A DNA stretch of 64,000 nt from Novosphingobium sp. EMRT-2 (GTDB lineage Bacteria; Pseudomonadota; Alphaproteobacteria; Sphingomonadales; Sphingomonadaceae). The translations under genes and the position numbers were made by a program. The stretch is taken from NCBI RefSeq assembly GCF_005145025.1, contig NZ_CP039697.1:682001-746000 (forward strand), given 5' to 3'. The first letter of the stretch is position 1. Each line of letters starts with the position of its first letter. The notes beneath the pieces are model-generated. The model was not told the DNA's origin. It saw nothing but the letters and a program-made list of their open reading frames with translations, and did no database searches. This document shows positions 27,661 through 35,780 of the stretch, piece by piece.

Positions 27661-29076
27661 ATGGCTTCGCCCGCGATCGACGATCCCTTCGCCGCCTCGC
27701 CGCTGCTGCGCCGCTTCGCGCAGGCCACGCGCGCGGACCTGGAAGCCTACCAGCTTCGCAAGGTTCAGGCGCTGTGCGAACGGCTCTATGCCAACAGCGC
27801 CTATTATCGCGCCAGGATGGATGCGGGTGGGCTGCAGGGTGGCGTCGTCGACAGCCTTGACCGGTTCTCGAAGGCGTTTGCCTCTTCGGCCAAGGCGGAT
27901 TTCCTCGAGGACCAGCAGGCCGCGCCGCCGTTCGGTACGCGGCTCGGCGTCGATCGCGCGGATGTCGTGCATATCAGCATGACCAGCGGCACCTCGGGAC
28001 AGGGCCAGGAAATCTATGGCCGCACCCAGCGCGACGTGCACATGCTGGGCTATCTCCATGCGCTGCCGTGGTTCATGGCTGGGCTGCGCCAGGGCGATAC
28101 CGCGATCAACTGCGTGCCGGCGGGCGGCATGACCACCGGGGGCTGGGGGCCGGGCGAGGCAATCCGCATCCTGGGCGCCACCGGCTTCCACGTCGGCGGC
28201 AACACCTCCACCGATGCCAAGATCGACCTGATGCTGAAGCTCGGTGGGCTCCGGTTCATCTATGCCTCGACCAACTATCTCCACACGCTGACCGAGGCAC
28301 TGCTGGCACGTGGGATCACTCCGCGCGAGGCATTTCCGGGAATGCACGGCCTGTTCATCGCCGCAGAAGGCTATCCGCTGGAATGGGCGGCCAAGATCGA
28401 GGAACACTGGGGCTGCCGGTTGCAGGAAGGCTATGGCTCCACGCAGCTCAACGGGTTCGGCGGGTCGACGGCGTCTGCCGGGGTGTTCCGCAGCGGCTCT
28501 GCTTCTGGGGGCGAGCGCGGGCTAATCCGCCTGTTCGAATGGGAGCATCTGGTCGAGATCGTCGATCCCGCCACGGGTTTGCCGGTGAAGCCCGGCGAAC
28601 AGGGCGAGATGGTCGTCACCAACCTGTCGGTCGAGGGCAGCCCGGTGGTGCGCTTCCGCACCGGCGACGCGGCGCGCTTCGTGCCCTGGCAGGAATGCGG
28701 CGGCGGCGCGTGGAACGCGATCGAATGCGGCACGATCGGCCGGTTCGACGACATGATGAAGATCCGCGGCAACAACGTCTGGCCGACGATGTTCGACGCG
28801 GCGGTTTTCGCGCACCCGGAAGTGGGCGAATACAAGGGTCGTGTCTACACCCGCGACGGCAAGACCGAGGTGGAGGTGAAGATCGCCGTGGCCGACCACC
28901 AGACGGGTCTTTCCGCCGACGAGCGCAAGCGGCTGCTCCAGTCGGTGCGCAACGCGATCAAGGAGCGCAGCAACATGTGGGTCGACGTATGCGAGGTGCC
29001 GCGCGCCGAGTTCCAGGGCTTTGCCTACAAGGCGCGCCGCTGGACCGACGAACGGCAGGACGGATACCGGCTGTGA
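27661..29076 (+). CDS. Phenylacetate-CoA ligase-like AMP-forming enzyme
   Basis: 471 residues, PaaK branch of adenylating enzymes: LCERLYANSAYYRARMDAGG, SMTSGTSGQGQEIYGRT, AAEGYPLEWAAKIEEHWGCRLQEGYGSTQ, VEGSPVVRFRTGDAARFV, FDDMMKIRGNNVWPTMFDAAVF. The C-terminal PaaK-type lid domain is present. It is a second CoA ligase in the same operon, different from the one at 23654, so two separate acids are probably activated, perhaps ring and side-chain fragments. Starts two bases after the DUF35 stop. Confidence 0.88.
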   Translation: MASPAIDDPFAASPLLRRFAQATRADLEAYQLRKVQALCERLYANSAYYRARMDAGGLQGGVVDSLDRFSKAFASSAKADFLEDQQAAPPFGTRLGVDRADVVHISMTSGTSGQGQEIYGRTQRDVHMLGYLHALPWFMAGLRQGDTAINCVPAGGMTTGGWGPGEAIRILGATGFHVGGNTSTDAKIDLMLKLGGLRFIYASTNYLHTLTEALLARGITPREAFPGMHGLFIAAEGYPLEWAAKIEEHWGCRLQEGYGSTQLNGFGGSTASAGVFRSGSASGGERGLIRLFEWEHLVEIVDPATGLPVKPGEQGEMVVTNLSVEGSPVVRFRTGDAARFVPWQECGGGAWNAIECGTIGRFDDMMKIRGNNVWPTMFDAAVFAHPEVGEYKGRVYTRDGKTEVEVKIAVADHQTGLSADERKRLLQSVRNAIKERSNMWVDVCEVPRAEFQGFAYKARRWTDERQDGYRL

Positions 29077-29087
29077 CGGAGGGCGCG

Positions 29088-29249
29088 ATGGCCGACCGGG
29101 ACGAGGACGGCGCGCTGCTGGCGCAAATGTTGGCGCTGGCCGACCGGCTGGCCCAGAGCGAGGACGCATTGCTCAAGGGGCAGTACGCCTATTTGCGCGC
29201 GCGGGTGGCGGCGCTGATCGAGCTGCAATCGTTCGGCGAGGCGGTGTGA
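29088..29249 (+). CDS. Small alpha-helical protein, 53 residues
   Basis: ATG 29088 has GGAG six bases upstream; an in-frame GTG at 29073 overlapping the ligase stop is an alternative (58 residues). The product is acidic at its start (MADRDEDGALL) and then one long amphipathic helix region (LADRLAQSEDALLKGQYAYLRARVAAL). Its stop overlaps the SDR start (GTGTGA), so it is translated within the operon. No family recognised. A partner or assembly factor for the flanking ligase or SDR is possible but unproven. Confidence 0.6.
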   Translation: MADRDEDGALLAQMLALADRLAQSEDALLKGQYAYLRARVAALIELQSFGEAV

Positions 29250-30016
29250 GCGGCTTCGCGCGCTTTTCGCTGGAAGGGCGGGTTGCGGTCGTCACCGGCG
29301 GCGGTGGCGGGCTGGGATCGGCCGGTGCGCTGGCGCTGGCCGAATGCGGCGCGGACGTGGTGCTGGTGGCCCGCAACCGTGCGAGGCTGGAAGAATCGGC
29401 TGCCGCCGTGGAGGCGGCTGGTCGCCGGGCGATCGTGATCGAGGCGGACGTCGCCGACGCGCGGGCGATGGTCGATGCCGCGGCCGAAGCCGAAGCCGCG
29501 CTCGGCCGTGTGGACGTGCTGTTCAACAACGCGGGCATCACCAACCCGCAAGCGGTGCTGGACGTCTCGCCCGAGGATTTCTTGCGCGTGCAGGAAGTCA
29601 ACATCGCCGGTGCGTTTCATGCCGTGCGCGCCTTCGCGCCGGCTATGCTGGCGCGCGGCTTCGGCCGGATCATCAACATGGGATCGATCCTGTCGGGTCG
29701 GGGCATGGCCAACCGTGGCGCCTACTGCGCATCCAAGGCCGGGCTCGCCAATTTCGGCGCGGCCTGTGCGTTCGAGTTCGGCGGCCGGGGCGTCACTGTC
29801 AACACGCTGGGGGCGACGGTGATCGTCACCGATCTCAACCGCGAACTCGTGCGCACCCAGCCCGAACTCTATGCCCGCGTGGTCGATCGCACCCCGCTTG
29901 GCCGCCTGGGAGAGGTCGAGGACCTGATGGGCGCGCTGATCTTCCTTGCCTCGCCCGCATCGGGCTTCGTCACCGGACAGACGCTGTTTGTCGATGGTGG
30001 CTACACTGCTGGCTGA
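29246..30016 (+). CDS. Short-chain dehydrogenase/reductase
   Basis: 256 residues from GTG 29246, overlapping the preceding small gene. GGGGGLGSAGALALAECGADVVL (cofactor), NNAGITNPQAV, and the catalytic region NMGSILSGRGMANRGAYCASKAGL with Ser, Tyr and Lys; ends TGQTLFVDGGYTAG. Candidate for the IpdF-type step (hydroxyacyl-CoA or ring hydroxyl oxidation in HIP degradation), since IpdF is an SDR in the equivalent actinobacterial cluster. The SDR at 30032 is an equally good candidate. Confidence 0.88.
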   Translation: MSGFARFSLEGRVAVVTGGGGGLGSAGALALAECGADVVLVARNRARLEESAAAVEAAGRRAIVIEADVADARAMVDAAAEAEAALGRVDVLFNNAGITNPQAVLDVSPEDFLRVQEVNIAGAFHAVRAFAPAMLARGFGRIINMGSILSGRGMANRGAYCASKAGLANFGAACAFEFGGRGVTVNTLGATVIVTDLNRELVRTQPELYARVVDRTPLGRLGEVEDLMGALIFLASPASGFVTGQTLFVDGGYTAG

Positions 30017-30031
30017 AAACCGAAGGATACC

Positions 30032-30814
30032 ATGTCGACACCGCTCAAGACCCTGTTCGATCTCACGGGCCGCACCGCGCTTGTCACCGGCGGTTCGCGC
30101 GGGCTCGGACTCACGATGGCCGAGGCGCTCGGCGAGTTCGGCGCGCGGGTGATCGTTACCGCGCGCAAACAGGCCGAACTGGACAAGGCCGTAGCGCACC
30201 TCTCCGCCCTTGGCATCGCGGCCAGCGCGATCGCCGCCGACGTCGGCAAGCCCGAAGCGGCGCAGCAGATCGTCGATGCGGTCAAGGCGGATGGTGGACG
30301 GATCGACATCCTCGTCAACAACGCCGGAACCTCGTGGGGATCGAAGACCGAGGAGATGCCCCTCGATGCATGGAACAAGCTGCTGGCGGTCAATCTCACC
30401 GGTCCATTCCTGCTGGCGCAGGCCGTCGCGCGCGAATTCATGCTGCCGGCGGGCTGGGGGCGGATCGTCAACATCGCCTCGGTCGAAGGGTTGCTTGGGC
30501 ACCATCCGCGCATGATTGGCACGATTGCCTACAACGCCAGCAAGGGCGGCCTGATCAACTTCACGCGCGCGCTGGCGGCGGAATGGGGCGGGCGCGGCGT
30601 GACCGTCAACGCGCTGGCGCCGGGCTACTTCCCGTCCAAGCTGACCGGCTACGTGCTCGACAAGCATGGCGAGGAATTGCGCCACGATACGCCCAGCGGC
30701 CGGCTCGGCTGCGACGACGACCTCAAGGGCGCGACACTGCTGCTGGCGTCCGACGCCGGGGCACACATCACCGGGCAGGTGTTGCCCGTCGATGGCGGCG
30801 CATCGATTATCTGA
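30032..30814 (+). CDS. Short-chain dehydrogenase/reductase
   Basis: 260 residues. GGSRGLGLTMAEALGEFGARVIVTAR (cofactor), LVNNAGTSWG, NIASVEGLLGHHPRMIGTIAYNASKGGL (catalytic Ser/Tyr/Lys), and C-terminal ITGQVLPVDGGASII. The insertion before the Tyr (HHPRMIGTI) matches the gluconate-5-dehydrogenase/RhlG-like subgroup. Fifteen bases after the previous SDR with an AAGGA site, so the two are a tandem pair in the operon. Predicted to oxidise or reduce a ring or side-chain hydroxyl; substrate inferred only. Confidence 0.88.
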   Translation: MSTPLKTLFDLTGRTALVTGGSRGLGLTMAEALGEFGARVIVTARKQAELDKAVAHLSALGIAASAIAADVGKPEAAQQIVDAVKADGGRIDILVNNAGTSWGSKTEEMPLDAWNKLLAVNLTGPFLLAQAVAREFMLPAGWGRIVNIASVEGLLGHHPRMIGTIAYNASKGGLINFTRALAAEWGGRGVTVNALAPGYFPSKLTGYVLDKHGEELRHDTPSGRLGCDDDLKGATLLLASDAGAHITGQVLPVDGGASII

Positions 30815-30837
30815 ACGCAAAACGTGGGGAGGTTACG

Positions 30838-31842
30838 ATGAATGCACCCAGTCGTTTCGGCACGCGCTATCCGTTTCATCCCTATCCGACAGGGTGGTTC
30901 AGCGTGGGTTTCGCGGAGGATCTGGAGCCGGGAGACGTCCGGCCCCTGCGCTATTTCGGCAAGGATCTGGTCTTGTTTCGCACGCAGGGCGGCGAGGTGG
31001 CGGTGACCGATGCGCATTGCCCGCATCTGGGCGCGCATCTCGGCTATGAAAGCTGGGTGGAGGGCGAGACGCTGGTCTGCCCGTTCCACCAGTGGCGCTA
31101 CGATACCGGTGGCAAGTGCGTTAGCGTGCCGTTCTCCCGCACGGTACCCCCGCGCGCGAAAGTGCGCAAGTGGCCGACGCTGGAGCGCGGCGGCATGATT
31201 TTCATCTGGCACGACCTCGAAGACCGCGAGCCTGCGTGGGAACTGCCCGCGTTCGACGAAAGCCGCCGCATTCCCGATGCGGGCTTTCGCAAGCTGCACG
31301 ACGATTTCGGATCGGCACACCCGCAGGACGTGTTCGAGAACGGCGTCGATTTCGCGCATTTCCCCGGCGTCCATTCCACCGGCCGCGCGGTCAGCAACGG
31401 CGCGATCCGCGCCGACGGCGTCCGCTTCTTCAGCCCGGTGCGCATCCTCCCCGCGGGATACGACGGACCGGTGGAAGGCGTGGACGTCGGTTCGACGGTT
31501 GATTCCGAAGTGATCGGCGGCGGTCTTTCGCGCGTGGAGAGCCGCACGCCGCACGCACCGGGCATTGTCACAGTGTACTATGTCTCGGTGACACCGGTGG
31601 ATGCCAATCTCAGCCATTACTATGTCCACCAGTTCTTCCTGCGTGACGACGATTGCCCGATGACGGAAGAGCAAATCGCGGCGTTCACGGCGCTGGCGGC
31701 CGAGCACGGCCTCAAGGAGCAGTGGAGCGACGGCAAGATCTGGCCGTTCAAGGCCTATGTCGAACAGCCGCTGCTGAGCGCGGTGGACGGGCCGATCCTC
31801 AAGTATCGCGACTGGTACAAGCAGTTCCACCCGGCTGTGTGA
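30838..31842 (+). CDS. Rieske non-heme iron oxygenase, KshA/DAF-36-like
   Basis: 334 residues. Rieske centre CxH-x17-CxxH with C61, H63, C81, H84 (AHCPHLGAHLG and CPFHQW). The catalytic iron site is in ENGVDFAHFPGVHS (H174, H179 plus a later carboxylate). The VRKWPTLERGGMIFIWHD segment is shared with 3-ketosteroid 9alpha-hydroxylase KshA and the cholesterol 7-desaturase group. It would hydroxylate a sterol nucleus using an external reductase; no KshB-type reductase gene is in the window. GGGGAGG six bases before the ATG; last gene of the operon, followed by a terminator. Confidence 0.9.
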   Translation: MNAPSRFGTRYPFHPYPTGWFSVGFAEDLEPGDVRPLRYFGKDLVLFRTQGGEVAVTDAHCPHLGAHLGYESWVEGETLVCPFHQWRYDTGGKCVSVPFSRTVPPRAKVRKWPTLERGGMIFIWHDLEDREPAWELPAFDESRRIPDAGFRKLHDDFGSAHPQDVFENGVDFAHFPGVHSTGRAVSNGAIRADGVRFFSPVRILPAGYDGPVEGVDVGSTVDSEVIGGGLSRVESRTPHAPGIVTVYYVSVTPVDANLSHYYVHQFFLRDDDCPMTEEQIAAFTALAAEHGLKEQWSDGKIWPFKAYVEQPLLSAVDGPILKYRDWYKQFHPAV

Positions 31843-31854
31843 CCAGCGCATTGG

Positions 31855-31887
31855 GGCGGGCGCGTGCAGGGCGCGCCCGCCTTTTTT
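31855..31887 (+). terminator. Intrinsic terminator of the 14-gene operon
   Basis: Arms GGCGGGCGCG (31855-31864) and CGCGCCCGCC (31872-31881), seven-base loop, followed by TTTTTT (31882-31887). Twelve bases after the Rieske gene stop. Textbook rho-independent form. Confidence 0.9.
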
Positions 31888-31893
31888 GTGCGC

Positions 31894-31920
31894 AAAAAAA
31901 GGCGGGGATCGCTCCCCGCC
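31894..31920 (-). terminator. Intrinsic terminator of the minus-strand Coq4-like/amidohydrolase unit
   Basis: On the minus strand arms GGCGGGGA and TCCCCGCC (31901-31920) with a four-base loop are followed by seven T residues (A-run at 31894-31900 on the plus strand). It is 26 bases after the Coq4-like stop and back to back with the plus-strand terminator, insulating the two convergent units. Confidence 0.9.
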
Positions 31921-31946
31921 GCTTCCCCAATACACTCGGGATTGCT

Positions 31947-32813
31947 CTATTCCGCCGCTTCCGCCTGGGGCTCCGGCTCGGGCTCGAAGGTCGGCACCTG
32001 CTCGCTCCAGTAGGCGGATTCGCGCGAGGTATCGATCGTGCGCGCACCGCGCACGCCGAACTTGCGGCGCGCTTCTTCCAGCGGCAGGTCCAGCCATTCC
32101 TCGTAGCGCGGCAGGAACAGGGCGTCGGATTGCTCGCCCACCTTCATCGCATAGTGCGCCAGGTCGAACATCCGCAGCGTCAGTTCGGGATAGTGCAGCG
32201 GCCCGCGCATGAACATCGGGATCGTCAGCAACGTGTTCTGCACGTTGAGCAGCCCGGCCAGTTCTGGCCCGAAGTGGCGGAACAGGTTCCCGTATTTGAG
32301 GAACGCCGGCATGATCTCGCCGATCCCGTCGAACCCGCCGCCCGAGAGGATGTGCATGATGTCATGCGTCTGTACGCCGCGCAGGAAGAAGTACTCGAAG
32401 CCCGATCGCGGCTCGAACGTGGGGATGATGTCCACTTCCATGCCCGCGCCGACCAGCCATTGGTACCAGATGCCGCCGACCGAGCCTTCCGGGCACGATT
32501 TCATGTCCTCGCGCGTCAGCCGCGCCAGCCAGCGATCGTCGAGCCACTTGTCGAATTCCGGCCAGGTTCGCCGGGCTTCGTTGAACAGGTCCTCGATGCG
32601 GCCGTGGTCCTGCACCTCGCGCACCGCCTCTATCAGCGAGGGGATGCCATACGTGACGGGGTAGTCGCGGCCATTGCGCTTGAGGCACTGCGTGGTGACC
32701 CATTCGCGGATGCGGGGGTCGTTGAGATACTTCGACGAGCTGATCAGCACACTGCTCGTTGTCTCCACCTTCTGCCGCCCGCGCTGGAGATAGGGCAGTT
32801 CTTCTTCGTTCAT
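31947..32813 (-). CDS. Coq4-family protein
   Basis: 288 residues from MNEEELPYLQ, with GAGG eight bases upstream on the minus strand. Contains the Coq4 metal motif HDxxHx11E in THDIMHILSGGGFDGIGEI. Coq4 binds zinc or iron and lipids and acts in ubiquinone ring modification. This copy is longer than typical Coq4 (about 220-265), with a C-terminal acidic tail (EPEPEPQAEAAE), and sits 31 bases after the amidohydrolase gene, not near ubiquinone genes, so it is probably a catabolic paralogue. Function unknown. Confidence 0.85.
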   Translation of the reverse strand: MNEEELPYLQRGRQKVETTSSVLISSSKYLNDPRIREWVTTQCLKRNGRDYPVTYGIPSLIEAVREVQDHGRIEDLFNEARRTWPEFDKWLDDRWLARLTREDMKSCPEGSVGGIWYQWLVGAGMEVDIIPTFEPRSGFEYFFLRGVQTHDIMHILSGGGFDGIGEIMPAFLKYGNLFRHFGPELAGLLNVQNTLLTIPMFMRGPLHYPELTLRMFDLAHYAMKVGEQSDALFLPRYEEWLDLPLEEARRKFGVRGARTIDTSRESAYWSEQVPTFEPEPEPQAEAAE

Positions 32814-32844
32814 CCTCTCGACCTCCTGATGCGGGGCGCGACGG

Positions 32845-34581
32845 TCATGCTGCCGCGACCGCGATTTTCTGGATGGCGGGGCCGACGAACTCGCCGGGAA
32901 GTTCCCCGGTAAACGCGCCGTTCTCGAATGTCGGCACGCCGTTGACGAGCGTGAGGCGCATCGGTGCGGCATCGCGGGTGAACCGCCAGGTAAAGCCGCC
33001 CTTGCCGTCCGGCACGTCGAACACGCGCCGCAGGGGGCGGGCCTCGATCTCGTCGAGGTGGAACACCGCGATGTCGGCCCGATAGCCGGGCTTGAGCACG
33101 CCGCGGTCGCTGAAATTGAAATGTTCTGCCTGCTTGCCCGTCTGCGCATGGATCGCCTCTTCCAGCGTCAGTTCCTTGTCGCGGAAGAAGCGCGTGATGA
33201 GCAGGATGTTCTCGCCGCCGCCGCACAGCATTTGCCCGTGGGCGCCGGCGTCGGAAATGTTGGCCACGGTCTGGCTCATCCGGATGAGATCGACCGTCTT
33301 GTCGAAGTGCATGGCGTGCGGCACGCGGTTGACGATCGACCCGACCCCGTTCGCCAGCACCCAGTCGGCCAGCGCGTCGGACGGGTGCTTGCCCGTCTGT
33401 TCGGCCAGGTCCTTCAGACTCAGCCCAAGCGGGCCGGCGCCGGTTTCTGAATCCATCAGCAACATCATGTGCGGATTCGCCACGAGCGACTGGCGGAAGG
33501 CCTTGTTGTCCCAGCTGTCACGGGCGCGGGCGCGGAAGTTCTCGTCCTGGAGCAGCGCGATCTTTTCCTCGGTTGTCGGGGCCTGAACGATCTCGTGCCA
33601 CACGTATTCGTTGGCCTGCGCGAACGAGGAACTGCTGAAGAAGTTGAGCGCCGTGGTGGGCGGAACGTGGGCAAAGCTCGGCCAGAAATCGAGCCCTTCC
33701 TGGCGTTGTTGCTCGGAAATCTCCCACATCCGGTCGCGGATCGAATCCTGGAAATGCAGCAGGCCGGCTGCGCCCGCCATCTGCACGCGCACGCCCAGCC
33801 CCCGGCACAGGTTGCCGAGCCGCTCCATCTGTTCGGGCGCCTTCAGCTTGAAGAAGGTATCCAGAATGACCTGCAACTGGCTGCCCGGGCGGCTGGCGAG
33901 CACGCCGATCAGCGCGGTCCATTCGGCATCGTCGGCGACAAGGCTCGGCACCGGACGATCCTTGCTGTCATGGTCCATCAGGTTGGACGACATGCCCAGC
34001 GCACCGGCATCGATGGCATCTTCCAGCAGCGCGCACATCTTGCGGATTTCGTCGGGAGTCGCCGCGCGATCCCAAGCGTCCATGCCCATCACGGCAAGGC
34101 GGATGGCGATGTGCCCGGCATAGCCGGCGATGTTCGTGGAAACCTTGCACTTCGCCTGCATCGAGGCGCGGTATTCGGACCAGGTGCTCCAGTCCCAGGG
34201 CAGGATGTCCAGGAACGGCTTTTCGGCGACTTCCTCGAAGAACGAGAAGATCTTGACCATTTCCATCCGAATTTCGGGATCGGCGTGGACGGGCGCGGCG
34301 GTAAAGCCGCAGTTGCCGATGACCACGGTGGACACGCCATAGCCGGGCAGCGGATCGAGATCGGGCTGCCACCACATCACCGCGTCCATGTGGGTATGCG
34401 GCTCGATGAACCCGGGGGATACAATGCAATCCTTCGCATCGACCACACGTTCGCCGGCAGCATCCGCCAGTCCGGGCGCGATCTCCGCGATGAAGCCATC
34501 CTTCACGCGAACGTCAGCAGCATAGGCTGGTGCGCCAGTGCCATCGACGACGGTTCCCCCCTTGATCAGAATATCGGTCAT
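32845..34581 (-). CDS. N-acyl-D-amino-acid deacylase-type amidohydrolase
   Basis: 578 residues of the D-aminoacylase branch of the amidohydrolase superfamily: ILIKGGTVVDGTGAPAYAADV, SPGFIEPHTHMDAVMWW (metal HxH), NCGFTAAP, and late ISDAGAHGQM plus LKPGYRADIAVF. Family members cleave amides or lactams; in catabolic clusters related proteins are often annotated but untested on steroid or terpenoid substrates. First gene of a two-gene minus-strand unit with the Coq4-like gene, under the palindromic promoter at 34617-34641. Confidence 0.88.
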   Translation of the reverse strand: MTDILIKGGTVVDGTGAPAYAADVRVKDGFIAEIAPGLADAAGERVVDAKDCIVSPGFIEPHTHMDAVMWWQPDLDPLPGYGVSTVVIGNCGFTAAPVHADPEIRMEMVKIFSFFEEVAEKPFLDILPWDWSTWSEYRASMQAKCKVSTNIAGYAGHIAIRLAVMGMDAWDRAATPDEIRKMCALLEDAIDAGALGMSSNLMDHDSKDRPVPSLVADDAEWTALIGVLASRPGSQLQVILDTFFKLKAPEQMERLGNLCRGLGVRVQMAGAAGLLHFQDSIRDRMWEISEQQRQEGLDFWPSFAHVPPTTALNFFSSSSFAQANEYVWHEIVQAPTTEEKIALLQDENFRARARDSWDNKAFRQSLVANPHMMLLMDSETGAGPLGLSLKDLAEQTGKHPSDALADWVLANGVGSIVNRVPHAMHFDKTVDLIRMSQTVANISDAGAHGQMLCGGGENILLITRFFRDKELTLEEAIHAQTGKQAEHFNFSDRGVLKPGYRADIAVFHLDEIEARPLRRVFDVPDGKGGFTWRFTRDAAPMRLTLVNGVPTFENGAFTGELPGEFVGPAIQKIAVAAA

Positions 34582-34616
34582 GCGCCTCTCCTGTCTTTGA
34601 AATCTGATAAGGCCAT

Positions 34617-34641
34617 ATTATAGCTAACATTGCAATGTTAG
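34617..34641 (-). promoter_or_regulatory. Promoter with perfect 18-base palindromic operator
   Basis: On the minus strand a perfect -10 TATAAT (complement of 34617-34622) lies two bases after CTAACATTGCAATGTTAG (34624-34641), a perfect inverted repeat that would occupy the spacer and cover most of the -10/-35 interval. The -35 itself is poor. It is 36 bases before the ATG of the amidohydrolase and overlaps the stop codon of the upstream ribB. A 15/18 match lies in the spacer of the promoter at 18673, so both units probably share one repressor. Confidence 0.75.
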
Positions 34642-35780
34642 ATGTCGTCGGTCAGAGGCCGTTGGTCGACGATTTCGATCCCGTAGCCATCCAGCCCGAT
34701 GAAGCTGGTCTCGCTGTTGCTGAGCAGCACGATGCGGTGGATGCCGAGATCGGTGAGTACTTGCGCGCCGATCCCGTATTCCCGCACGGCGACATGCCGG
34801 CCAGCGCTTTCCTCGCGCCCCGCTTCGCGTGCGCGGATGATGCAGCCAACCAGATCGGGCGCGGGCGAACTGAGCACGATGACCACGCCGCTGCCTTCCT
34901 GCGCGATCCGTTCCATCGCGCGTTCCAGAAGGCCCGAGCGGGGGTCGTCCTCTGCCAGCAGATCCGCAAGCGGCGAATGGACATGCATCCGCGTCAGCAC
35001 CGGGCTATCCTGATCGACGGTGCCCTTGACCAGCGCGACGATTTCCGCGCCGGTCACGGTGTTGCGATAGGACATGATCCGCCAGTCGCCCGAATGCTTG
35101 CTGCGGAACGGCATTTCCGCGCGGCGTTCGACCAGATGGTCGTGCCGACGGCGATAGGCGATGAGATCGCGGATCGTCCCGATCTTGAGACCGTGGTCCT
35201 GCGCATAGGGAATAAGGTCGTCGAGCCGGGCCATCGTCCCGTCCTCGTTGAGAATCTCGCAGATGACGCCCGATGGGTTGAGGCCCGCCAGCCGGGCGAC
35301 ATCGACTGCCGCTTCCGTATGCCCGGCGCGCACCAGCACGCCGCCATCGCGCGCCACCAGTGGAAAGACATGCCCCGGCGTGACGATGTCCGCGCGTGTC
35401 CGGGCCGCGTCGATCGCCACCGCGATGGTGCGGGCGCGGTCCGCTGCCGAAATGCCTGTGGTCACGCCGTCGCGCGCTTCGATCGAGACCGTGAAAGCGG
35501 TTTCGAACGGCGATCCGTTGCGGCGGCTCATCGGCTCCAGGCCAAGCTGTTCCGACCGGTCCCGCGTCATCGCCAGGCACACGAGGCCGCGCCCGTACCG
35601 CGCCATGAAATTGATCGCGTCGGGCGTCGCCATTTGCGCGGGGATGACGAGATCGCCTTCGTTCTCGCGATCCTCGTCATCGACCAGAATGAACATCCGG
35701 CCGTTGCGTGCTTCGTTGATGATTTCCTCGGGCGTCGCCAGGAAGCGATGGCGCAGCGCTATCGGAGCCAGCGCGGTCAT
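34638..35780 (-). CDS. ribB: 3,4-dihydroxy-2-butanone-4-phosphate synthase with degenerate GTP-cyclohydrolase-II domain
   Basis: 380 residues. The N-terminal RibB domain is intact: DDEDRENEGDLVIPA (active-site acids), SRRNGSPFETAFTVSIEA, TPGHVFPLVARDGGVLVRAGHTEAAVDVARLAG. The C-terminal half has the GCH-II fold outline (GDWRIMSYRN, GIGAQVLTDLGIHRIVLLS, GLDGYGIEIV) but none of its zinc cysteines (MHVHSPLADLLAEDDP where the CxxGDxxxSxRCDC segment belongs). Only the RibB activity of riboflavin synthesis is expected. It is translationally coupled to the thiolase upstream (TGATG), so flavin precursor supply appears tied to this flavoenzyme-rich pathway. Confidence 0.92.
   Translation of the reverse strand: MTALAPIALRHRFLATPEEIINEARNGRMFILVDDEDRENEGDLVIPAQMATPDAINFMARYGRGLVCLAMTRDRSEQLGLEPMSRRNGSPFETAFTVSIEARDGVTTGISAADRARTIAVAIDAARTRADIVTPGHVFPLVARDGGVLVRAGHTEAAVDVARLAGLNPSGVICEILNEDGTMARLDDLIPYAQDHGLKIGTIRDLIAYRRRHDHLVERRAEMPFRSKHSGDWRIMSYRNTVTGAEIVALVKGTVDQDSPVLTRMHVHSPLADLLAEDDPRSGLLERAMERIAQEGSGVVIVLSSPAPDLVGCIIRAREAGREESAGRHVAVREYGIGAQVLTDLGIHRIVLLSNSETSFIGLDGYGIEIVDQRPLTDDI

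Noticed and set aside
34638..35780. Calling this a bifunctional RibBA
   Set aside because: The GTP-cyclohydrolase-II half has none of the zinc-binding cysteines, so only the RibB activity is supported.
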